Shown: positions 12,001 to 24,000 of the stretch, in pieces
How positions within the stretch are numbered: the first letter of the stretch is position 1
Layout: each line of letters starts with the position of its first letter
From: Gibbula magus
Lineage: Eukaryota > Mollusca > Gastropoda > Trochida > Trochidae
Assembly (NCBI GenBank): GCA_936450465.1
Contig: OW388302.1
Span: 56,796,959 to 56,860,958, forward strand
Direction of reading: 5' to 3'
Length of the DNA stretch: 64,000 nucleotides
Translations under genes and position numbers: made by a program
Notes under the pieces: generated by a model
The model's input: the letters and a program-made list of their open reading frames with translations, nothing else
Databases searched by the model: none
Told to the model about the DNA's origin: nothing

Positions 12001-15000
12001 CATGATATACGAAATTGTCTTGCTTAGGTAGTAAGATCATTGCTTGGTGTGAAATAATGACAGTCCATCAAAATGTTTGATTGAGAATATCAACACTTAA
12101 AATCATGCACTTGTTAGAATGGATACAGTCAATTTCAAATCCTGTCGTTTCAAATCAAAACATGAAAACTCAAGAAACAATGACCAGATAACAACACAAA
12201 GCTGTTGCTGTGGTGATGGCTACAAGATAAAGCTGTTGCTATGGTGATGGTGCAGCGTTGCCACGGTGATGCAAATACCTGACTCTACCGTGACATGTTT
12301 GATACTTGGTGGCTTCGATTTCACCACCAAATATATCAAACATATCTGGCAGAGGTCAGACAGGGTAATCTCCCTTAGTGCAGATTCCACTCACTAGGGG
12401 CGACACATACAACACGTTTCACAAGTCCAGGGTAGCAGCAGCCAAGCTTGTAACATTGTGACACAACTATAAAGCTTTACAGTGAGAAGCGAAAACAGAC
12501 AACATAAATATACCACACAAAACAATGAGTCTGAGGCAGATAGATAAATATCTCTGAAAGTAATCCACAAAAGCAGAAACGGGAAAGTACGAGAGCAACA
12601 CATCCACTGATCTGAAGCATCATAACCTCATCATTAAGAAATTTGATAGATATCGAAAAATATCTACAAATATTTTTGTCAGAAATTCTCATTCCCGGCT
12701 TAAAATTGGCAGAAGAGTATAACATTAAGTAAGGAACTTCTATATCTGTAACTCTCGCTGAAGGTGTGTTCACATTAGAGCTTCTTTCAATAAAACACAT
12801 TGACCAATGATCACAATCAGAACAGCAATGCAGACTACGACTTGGTCATCACAATAAACACAGAAACTTACTCGGTCATCACAATAAACACAGAAACTTT
12901 CTCGGTCATCACAATAAACACAGAAACTTACTTTGGCGGAAGGTCTAGGGCGGAGTTGCGCTAGTTTCTTGGCAGCAGCCTCGATGGAGTTGGCCGCGCT
13001 CAGCAGTTCATTCTCAGCGATGACTGTCGGGTCCTCGGGATCCACCCAGTCCATGCCTGCAACAGTAGGGATTCAAACCTGAACCACTGGGCTAACAGTG
13101 CATGTCGGGCTACCTCACCCGGTCTGCTTCACTGTATTGATATCTAGTGTATCGATATCCAGTGTATCGATATCTAGTGTATCGATATCCAGTTATTGCA
13201 AGGCAGTTTATTACCTTGTCTTACTAGTTCAGCTCCCTATGTTGTAATTTAGTTTAGCTTGAATTTAATTCAAATATTTTCAATTTGTCTTTACAAAATT
13301 CAACTCAGTATAATAGTACATAATTTGACTAACGCTGGATATCAATACACAGATCACATAATTTTGTCTTACTGATTGGGTTTAATCAAACCACTTCACA
13401 CAGGGAGAAATTCAAGATCAATTCACAAGTTTTAAAAGTATTTGCTGAATTAAAGGAGAAAATCTGTAAATTTATATCAATTGGGACATCGGTTACCAAA
13501 TTCAAAATGGAAAGAAATATGTTAAAGAAGTAAGATTGTGAAAAACATTGAAGAATTTAAGATTCAAATTTTAAACGAAAACATTTCAAGGACAAAAACA
13601 ATGAACGGAGAGAAAACTGAGGTATTAATAACTGAACTGAAGAACTGAGGGAAAGAAAGACGGATGGAAGGATGGATGGATGGCATGCCTTTTGCACACT
13701 CCATGCAGGATAAGGGAGAAGGGTTTCTTAATTATCTAACATTGCAGAGTACTGCGAGGAGCTCAAAACTATAAGGAGCACATTGTATTGAGACTAACTA
13801 AGTGCAAACTTGGCAAAAAACTTAACAAACTCCTTTTATTACGATGAAAAGACCTTGCCTCTGGAGGCCTCTGGGATGGATCTGGGAACTACTGAGCCTT
13901 TGGAACTCCGTCTGCTAACCTCTCAATTGGCTACATGAATGATTTTATATAAAAACAACAATGTTCACGTTCTAATTCATATCCTCTTTATCCCACGACA
14001 AAAACCTCTTTTTGTACAGTAAAATGGGTTTCACCTATATTGTGAAATTTTGCATTATTTCAAGAAGAAAGCCTGGAAAACTATTCATTGCTGTGAAACC
14101 TTCAAACACATGATGGTTGATTTGAATCCAAAATCTTTGGATCACACCTGCTTTCTATTTGTTAATGCTTCTCTAATCACGGTGAGTTGACTTGGGATGT
14201 AATGATCACTTGAATCACGGCTGCTAGCATTATAGTGAAAAACCACAACACCATGTGCCTATGAACTATGAATCGGCTGAAACTAGGGGGTGGTACTGCA
14301 CTGAAATTCAGTGTAGCATTGCACCCAAACCTTACTGCGTGTAGAACAGTTCTCTACTGCAGACAAAGTTGCCGTGTCCCTGGCGGGATTCGAACACCCG
14401 GACCTCTTGATCTGAATCTGAATATGCCAACCACTCCACTATCCAACCCCCTTTTCTAAACAACCTCTACTCTAAACGCAACATTAGTTCTTCATTTTTA
14501 TTGATTAAAGTTCACAGTTCATGACTGCTTCAATAATTGTGACCATCGTGACTTGGAGCTAAACAATTCCTATTTGTCTAGTAACTACTGCAACACCATG
14601 CTCTCTAACTCAGGTCAAAATAAAAAAAATTCAATAAAACAAAAATCCTTAAAATGCATTATTATGGCCATCGGTTCTCAAAGTTGTCCTTTTCAAACTG
14701 TTTACATGAATCCATGAAAGTCAAGGTTCAAGACAGGACATAGATTTGTCAAAGCTCTCTTAACACTCGCGTAATTGTGAGCTAAAGTTAATGTATGACA
14801 CTTACGACTATCTGAGCCATAAGGGAGTTTCCAAAATATCAGCCCTGGTTTAAAAGTTACCAGTGCTTTTGTCATTCAAGACAATTACAATTCAGTGCAG
14901 CAATTTTACAGATTGATGAAAAGTACTTCAAGAAACAAGGCCAATATTTCTGAGATGGCGGGACTGAAATAAAGACATTGACGTTGTCTGCAGTTAGTTA

Positions 15001-18000
15001 GTGTTGACATGACGTAAGAATGCACATGGACATCAGGCTTGTCTACTTCCTATTCCGTTGTTACCTTCCACGTGGTGAGACCAGCGGATCTCCACCGAGT
15101 CTGTGGGCGAGGAGGAGGAGAATATCACAATGAGGCTAACGCTCCTCAAAATGAGGCTAAGGGTTTAAAACTAAGGCTTAGTTTCTTTAAAAAGTGGCTT
15201 AAGATTTTTGTTGTGAATGTTGTAAAATGTCTACAACATGAGACAAATGGGATGACCTTCCTCAAGAAATCTTGATTATATAGATAAATCATAGCCCAAT
15301 GTTCTATAATGAACTGATTGACTGATTTATCCTTCAATATGATGCTACAGGATTCATGAGGATACCAATTTTCAAACTGAAGGTAGAAAACATTTCGAAA
15401 GAAAAATTGTGTATTTATAGAAAATTTATTTTTTTTAAAATATGCACAAATTGAAGGCACACTCTAAAGAGGGATAAAGCAGTTTTAATCTGGGGAAAGG
15501 TCAGATTTCAGAGGGAGAAAATTGATGACAAACTTTCACACAAAAACCCTGAAAATCAATAAATAAAAATAAAAATAGTGCCCCTCAACGAAAATAAAGA
15601 AATACACAAAAAGAGAAATCAATGGACGTATGGCTCCCCCTAAAGAAACATGGATGTGCGGGACAACACTGTGCAGTACGGACAGAGTACGTAGCGAGTA
15701 CAGGAGAGAACAGCAGGAGTACGGAGACAGCACGCACCTCGGTACCGTATCCTTGGGCGCACGCGAGGCTGGCAGTCTTACGTAACAGAAACACATATAT
15801 ACGTCATTTAGGTTCCGGAACTCTGAACGCCTTAACATGTATGTGTCCTCACAGATACACTCAACTCTTAGCGCTACCTTTCTCTTAGGTCTATGTTACT
15901 GAATAGTAGCTAACATCATTTAGATGTTCCTGCACTCTGTAGCCTTCACATGTGCAAGTTCTCACAGATACACTCAACTCTTAATGCTACCTTTGTCTTA
16001 GGTCTATGTAACTGAATAGTGGCTAACATTTCAATCACAAAGAACATTTAGGGAACACATATCAATGTCATTTACAGTGACAGATCCAGGAATTTTTAAA
16101 GGCGAGGGGGGGGGGGGGGGGGGGGGGGGGGGGTGTCCAAATGTTTTCCCCATACACGCCCATGCCGACCCCCCTGGATCCGCCACTGATTTAGAGGCCT
16201 GGTTGTCTCTTACAGGTTCCTCCGCTCTGCAGCCATAACATGAGATTGTATGTGAGATTCACTCCACACTATAGATATTCAACTCTAAATAGTCTCTCCA
16301 TAGTCTCAAGACCAAGCCTTGTCCTAAATGTTACAATGTAAGCCAATGTAGGTGGCTGGTAGTATCAGGAGGGTTTGTAAGACCTGAACATACCTGAAAA
16401 GAGGTGGCTGGGCCATATTTATATCAGAAATGTTTCATATACATACTGGAGATACTCAAAGGATTTTAACTAGGTATCTTAAACATTAATTAATCAAAAG
16501 AAGAATGTGAGAAATGGTTCTGAGGTGAATTGATAGCAAAAGGCCATAGATGTTGAATGTCTTAAGAAGTATATGATTGGATGAATAAGAAATATGATCA
16601 AAACATAACTCAACATGTAACGATATATGATAAAGATATGTATGGTAAGAATTATAACTGTGACTGTAGACAAGAAATGACGCTGAAAGAAAGGTTGATG
16701 GATTAGGATACGGTTACTGACACTCTGTACTCTAGCTAACACACAATATCTCACCAACATTTCACAAAACATGGTCAGTATAAGGAGGTATGACTGTGAA
16801 ATCAACTGGTCACAAAGTGTTGCCAACAGACCAATCAGAAAGCTTCGGTCTGTCACATCCAAAGCTAAATAAACTTAAATGTGAAGTATTTTCCTGCACG
16901 AAGATTTTCCAAGCTCTAGCTCTCAGATAACCGTAAGCACCATAATTAAACATTGGCTTACGACCATTTTTGTACTAAGAGTGCTTCGAAACTCTAGGTC
17001 CTGTATTTTACGATGCAGCAGTTTGTGACCAGTCGACTTCAAAGTGAATGTAAATTTGCTTTTGATCAGGATTTTGAAAGCAGGTCTTCAAGGCTTGAGA
17101 TTGTTGGAGTATAATTGTATCTTGTCAAAATGGTGAAGCCAATAGTTACATTGAACGATAGAGAGGAAATCAGGAAGTTAGAAGAAAGAAAACAAGAGTT
17201 CACAGATTACAATTTTAATGATTTAGGGTACATCAGAAAATTTTAATGATTTAGTATCGGGAATAAGCACAGTAATTTAGAATCCTAGGAGAAAAACTTG
17301 TTTTGTGGGTTTCAGAGACTCTCATACTTGCTCAAGGATCTTAAAGCGACTTCAGACAAATTAAAGTACTAAGCCTATCAATAGCTTTTTTATTTAAGCT
17401 CATATTCATCATAAATGAGATTAACATAAAAACCCAAACAAGTAGTTTTTCAAAATTCACATTCATCAGGTGGTGGACCAGTAAAGAAAGGTTCTGAGGT
17501 TAGGTAGGATTTTGTTATGATCCCGGAGCCAGAAGACTAGAGCCTGATTTCACAAAGTCCCCTTACTGCTGAGGGCATCCTACCTAACCTAACCCATAGT
17601 TACAACAGTGAGTTAAGACCATCTTAGTCCAAGGGAGCTTAGTGCAAGTGGGTCCAGCCCTGAGTTCAGTAACGCATTGTTCGCGGCGGGCATCCTGGTT
17701 TTAAAGGGGCAGTAGCACGTTTTTTGCAAAAATTATTTTTTCAAATTTCCCATCTATAATGATAGTTTATGTCATTTAAACTAACTTTAGGGTGTAAAAC
17801 ATCTTATTACACAAACCAATTATCTGTAGTGGTAAAAACTATGTTGCGTATAAAGCAAAAAATTCATGGCGGCCATTTTATTGTGAACACAATTTATTAT
17901 TTTGTATTACAAAAACGTTTCCCATGGCTTTACCGAAACATGTACACTCATTTTAAACTTTATTTACCGAAGAGAGAAGGATGTTTTACCATTGGTGAAA

Positions 18001-21000
18001 TTATTTTTCAAATACATTTCATCAACTTATTTCAGCAAGAAAACGTGCTACTGCCCCTTTAACATTGAGTGTTCGCTCAAGAACATCCCGGGAAATTTCG
18101 AGTTACTGAACGCGGGGCTGGTCTGTACTCAAAGGTTATCTTCACAGTTCTAAAATGAATCTGATAAAGAGGTCTGTCTGTACAAGCACCTGCCATCACA
18201 ATGATGTTTACCAGCTGTACGGGAGCAGTGGATCAAGCACAAGTGTCTGTACAGACGAACCAAAAGGTTCAGAATGAGGTCTTTTCAAAAGTTAACTCTA
18301 CAGAGGGATAAGCACATCCAGGTCATCTTTCTGGCTTCAGTGTTTGATTAAAATGGAGATACATATCCAACCCTTATTATTATGGCCCAAAACAGTCATG
18401 ACAATACCCATGGCTAGCTGATTTCAACAGCAACTTTCTTCAAGAATATCTCAAACGTGTTGACAGTTTTACAGAGACCTCCTTCTCACTTCAGTAATGA
18501 CCTAAACTGGACATCGTGACAACACTATAACACTTACAACATTCACTTGTAGCTACACATTTAGATGTTCGCAGTAATGCACGGCAGTAGGGATTGCGGT
18601 GGGATTGCGGTGGGATTGCGGTGGGATTGCAGTGGGATTGCGGTAGGGATTGCGGTGGGATTGCGGTGGGATTGAGTTAGGGAGGGAAGGGGATATGTTG
18701 TTATATGGACTAGAAGCTAGGGAGTTAAGCATCTGGTATGATTAAGCTGCAGGGATTGGTGGATCAGTCTCAATACGGTGGACACCTCACCCACTAGCGA
18801 TGGTAGGAACTGGCCTGGTGGTACGTATACAACATGGTATACAACGTGATATACAACACTTATATGACATGATATACAACACTTATATGACATGATATAC
18901 AATGCTTATATGACATGATATACAACACTTATACGGTAAATATGACAATATATGACACGACATGATATACATCATAGATATGATGTGGTATACATTATAT
19001 ATATGACATATTCCATTTTCATGACATGAATAAATATGATACAAAACTTTGATTTGACTTTGAGGACTCATTTCACAATATCTGTTTTATCTGATACGTC
19101 AGGGATAAAGATGTGTCACATTTTTCAAAAATTAAAAATGTTATGGATAAAATGAAGAACAAAAGCTATGACTTTCATGTACTATAAATAACATAGCCAT
19201 GTTTGAAGTAAAACAGAAATTGAATAGAAAAATTAATTGAATTTACAACTTAAAATGTATTTCTTTGTCAAAAGTAACTTCTGATTAAAATCTTATGAGA
19301 ATGTATGAACAACCTGAAACTGTAAGAAGTGATGAAATTGAAATGGTTTTCTGGTAATATGTTCTTAAGGATGAAATCATTGAAGGAATCTAGAAGTGAA
19401 ATGCACAAGACGAGCAAGATGTCTGGATATGTTTTTTCTTTTTTTTATGTGTACAAAATACATTTTGGAGATATACGAGTTCTCATTCAACAAATGACTA
19501 TCCTAAATCTTGCTTTTCTTAACAAACTTTCTCCTGATACTATAAACATGGTAAGATCAAGAAGAGTCGACAACAAGGAAGGTGGTGAGAAATGGACTGA
19601 CCTTTGATTGCCTCTGCCGACTGGACGAGCTCCGTCACTGAGTTAGCGACATTACGGGAGACTAGGGACAACTGCTGTCTGTTCTCCGCGGTCGGTTTCT
19701 GCACGGACTGGAACAAACAACGTTGTTATCGGATTCAAACACAGACCTTGATATCTGGGAGTGGTAGAAGATTCTACAAGAAATGTTGACAGATGTAAAA
19801 TTTCTTCCTTAACTTTCCATTGTACTGTTTTGTTTTTTGGAAAGTAAATCTGTTTTCTAGAAGAAATAATTAATTATTAATTAATAATTAAAAAGTGTAC
19901 AAGAAGAATAAGTGTACAAGAAGTTGATTCCAAATTTCTAGAATAGGTAATTTTACAACACAGTATTATAATAAGATTTACTTTGTACATTTTAAAACTA
20001 ATATAGGGTTGGTTTGGGGTTAGGGTTTCAGGTTTGGAGTTCAGGGTCTGGGGTAAGGTTGGAGTTGGGGTAAGGGTAGGGGTACATTTTGGTTTTGACT
20101 GAATTCTAAACACTCCCCCAAAACCTTAAGGGACATTCAAGGGTGATGTATTATTCATTCATAGTTCAATTCCAGAACAGAGAGTCTAAAACGGACAGAT
20201 GTTGAAAGAGTCCTCAAACGGATGGTCTACTCAAAGTATCGTACCCATGGACCAACGGGAGAAAACAGTCACTACCTTTCTCTTCAGATGCTTTCAAAAT
20301 CAAGAAACATCGGGCTTTATTAAACTGATCAGAGCAAATAATTAGACATTAGTTAACATTAACAATCTCGCCAAATTCCAACTAAATATATTCTGATTTG
20401 TAAACTCTGAAAACTATTGCCGTGATTGACTGATTATTTCTTCAACAATAGTGTGGAATGTGTTACATCATATATCACAGTAGACTATAGTCTTTGGACT
20501 CGGAACAACTAAGGTCACAAATTTGTATCAACATTTTTAAACCCAAAATTTTATCACGATAATTTTTGCTTTTTAAAAATCATTTGACCTCTGACCCGAA
20601 CCGACCTGGTTAACACAGACGAGAAGCTCCTTATAGGCGACAGCGCACATTCGTCCGGCGTTGATGGCTCGGTTTCGGATCTCCGTCGTCTCCGCTGTAG
20701 CGGCAGCACCCTGCAAGGATAGAGATATTCATTTACTTGTTGCTCTTTCAAACTCAAATGTTTAGACTCTCATGAATCAAGGAATCATGAAAAGCTGTTC
20801 CTTAGTTAAACAATTATGTAAAGTTGTGTACAGGTAGGACAATAACATACAACAGTGTTGTTACCAGAGGGTTCCTTGAGAAAGACAGTGAGGAGTAGGA
20901 TATTTTTACCATTGCACTGGGCAATATAAGAATTATAAGGACTTTCAGTTCAAAGATTTCAATACATGACCTACCCTTGTGATACTCAGCAGGTCGAATA

Positions 21001-24000
21001 TTGCCTTCCTGCCCATGTTGGAAGCAGCGATGATATCTTCCTGTCGACATGAGTTGCCCGCGGCGACTGCCTTGGCCGTGGCATTGGTAAGAGGTTTGGT
21101 GTAGCGGATGAGATCCTCGGCTGTGCCCTTCTTGAACACCTCCGCACTGTCGTACGCCTGGAGGTGAGGGGACAAAAGCAGAGGTGAGAGGTTGTCAGGT
21201 CTCACATGGTTAAGTTATATTACCTTAGTGCAATTTCAAAGAAGAGGAGTTAAAGTTAACCTTAGTTAAGGTTTCTCACTGTAAACAAGCAATTGCTTAT
21301 CTATAGCGGGTCATCATGCTTTTCTCTTTAGATTATCCATACCTTGATCTCCTGCCCGATTGCCTCCACAGTCGACTCGAGTGCACGTGTACCACGTACA
21401 GCTTCATCCTCCACTGTTTTCACCGTCTTCAACAGCGACGTAACGTTGGTAACCATCACCTAGCAACAAGGAAATATCACACATTCAAGGTCATAATAGC
21501 TAGTTTCTTATTTCTGGATATTCATTTAAAAATCAAGAGTAGTTTTGTGTTTAAAAGGAAGTTAAAAATAGTTCTATTCTAATATTGTTATGTCAAATAA
21601 AGATAAAAATTAATTTCATAAAATTACCGAAATTCCCATTAACTTTACTTGACTTTAGTCAGAAATAATCGCTGTCAAAGTTTGCCATTAATCATAAGAG
21701 ATATCAAGGTGAATGTAGGAATAAGTTCAATACATTTGTAATCCAAGGATATTCATCTATAGTCTTACTTTCAAGCATGGTCCTCTCCATATCATCCAGG
21801 TTACCTTTATCCATCGTTAAATGCTTTCAATGTATCTAATAGGTGTCCTAATACTGATCTCGAGTATGTTTTGGGTCGAGATCAAAGCCTATGCCAACCC
21901 TATATTCTTCAATACAAAAAGCACTTTTTAGTGACGTCCATGGACTATGGTATATATGTCACAAGAAGTTGCCCTGATCAACGATTTCCAATTCATAGCA
22001 AAATTTTGCATTTATTTTGTTTAAAATATTGTGACAGTGACTTAAAATCTACATGTTGGGAAAGAATCAGAGTTACTTCAACACTCATGTGTTTTACATT
22101 AAAGTACAGTTTCGTCCTCAAACTTTAACTAAGATAATTCAGTACAAAACTATACTTTATTTCAAAACATAAGATGACAGAGGCTACTCTACATCTTAGA
22201 TTAAAAAAACCTTCAGTTTATAGGGTTAATGAAAATATTGTTGCAGAATGTTTTTTAAAGAAATACAAACAAAAACTGTAGAAGTAGCCAGTATCTGTAG
22301 GTGTAGACAAAACTTTAGGCATAGATAAAAACTGTAGGTGTAGACGAAAACTGTAAGGGTAGCCAATATCTGTAGATGTAGACATGACTTGAGTTGTAGA
22401 TAAAAACTGTAGGTGTAGACAAAAACTGTAAGTGTAGCAGTGTGTCACTATGTTCACTATGCAGAGGCATTATATCCAGCTATTTGCATTGAGACAAGCA
22501 TTATTTCATATGTACTGGATGTATATGTGCAAAACAGGGATGCAGATTCAAATTTTTGCCAGTCGGACATTTCATCTTTGGCCCAAAAAGATGAACCCGG
22601 AAGTAAAAAAAAATTATGAATAAAGTATCAGAAAGTATTACTATTTGTTGGTTCTTCATTCATTGCATACTATTAAACATAACACGAAAGCAATTAACGA
22701 TAACTATTAATTTATCATTAACATGCATAAAATGCTTCATAATTTAAAATCAATGTTTACCAACTACGATTTACCGACAGTGCTAGTTTGAGCGAGTTTA
22801 CACAAGCGAGTTTACAAGCGAATTTGCGTCAAGATAGACGAGAAAATTCTAATAATTTAATTGCACATAGTTCATCAAAAGTTCAAATCATGGACCAAAT
22901 GATATGTACCTTCTTAATAATCATTTTAAATTCAAAGGAACTCGTTTTCAATAGCGATATAATTTACGTAAACTCACAACTCGGCAGAGCACGTGGTCCA
23001 ACTATTTTCCATACGACTATTTCCTATTCAAGATGTAGTTACGAATTTGAACTTATTCTAATAAGATTACTTTTATATTTTATTTGGAGACATATTTCGC
23101 AATTGTAAATGAATAATTATATAATAAAAAGAAGTAATGTAAACGCAAGAGAAATTTGATTTTTTAAATTAGCATACCTCTTTATAACGTGTGTCATCAT
23201 GTAAATACGATCGAGTGTACGTAGCGTCATACAAACGGTGATTGACTACATAACGTCTCGTGAAATAATATTGCTAATTATTCGTTTTTGATAGGTTTAT
23301 ATATTTTGATTTGTATAATAGCTTTACCATACATCGATATTGATCTATTATATTTTGTTACAATATGTTACCTATGTTTTATGACCGAGATATTATTAAA
23401 TTTATCGAGATTCAAAGTAGCAAAATCTTAATCTGTAACAAATTCATGAATCACCGGTACGGTGAAGCCACACGTTCATGCAATGTTTATCTTTGACAAA
23501 ATTTGTTTACAATGCGATTTTAATGAAATCTTTTTCGTAAATAATGTTGTGAAATGGGTCACATCTTTCAGTCACTAAATGACACTGGAAATTTCAATTA
23601 AATATCAAACGGTAAGTGTTTTTTTCTGCCGACAATTATAATTTACTGGAGATAATGTTGATTGACGTCGTGTCTCGTGCTGTGAAGAATAAATGTGACT
23701 TCTTGACTGGGTCAACATATTTCAATTTCATAAACAATTATGACCGACACAAGCAGGGCCGTTTGCCTTTATTTAATGCTTGTTAGTTTAGTTTTCCTTT
23801 TATTTTCTGCAATCGGTCAACTGATGTCCGATAGGTCAATTTTCCATTCGGTCAAACTGGATTTACAATCGGACATGTCCGGCAAATAGATCGATTTCTG
23901 CATCCCTGGTGCAAAATATGTAATATTTCAGGATATTTGCATGTTAACACATTCGTCCGATAAATGGATGTTGAATTTGAGTGTTCTCTGTCTTTATCAT

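Larger units (their letters stand above)
13057..19601 (-). other. TLN: Intron 44 (6.5 kb)
   Basis: Splits a Gly codon between R12 helices. It holds a SINE (14180-14455), a 110-bp duplication (15803-16030), a G28-bearing MITE (16075-16188), nested inverted-repeat elements (17654-18121) and two short tandem arrays (18589-18945). No nested gene is apparent. Confidence 0.85.

Noticed and set aside
12477..12800. 107-residue minus-strand frame in intron 45
   Set aside because: No similarity I recognise, AT-rich composition and an unspliced intronic position.
15585..15888. Overlapping frames on both strands in a GC-richer stretch of intron 44
   Set aside because: No recognisable domain, and the talin sequence is continuous without it. 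Higher GC alone explains the long frames.
19996..20095. Interstitial telomere repeat
   Set aside because: Words such as GGGTTAGGG occur but with no regular 6-bp period; it is a G/T-rich low-complexity stretch.
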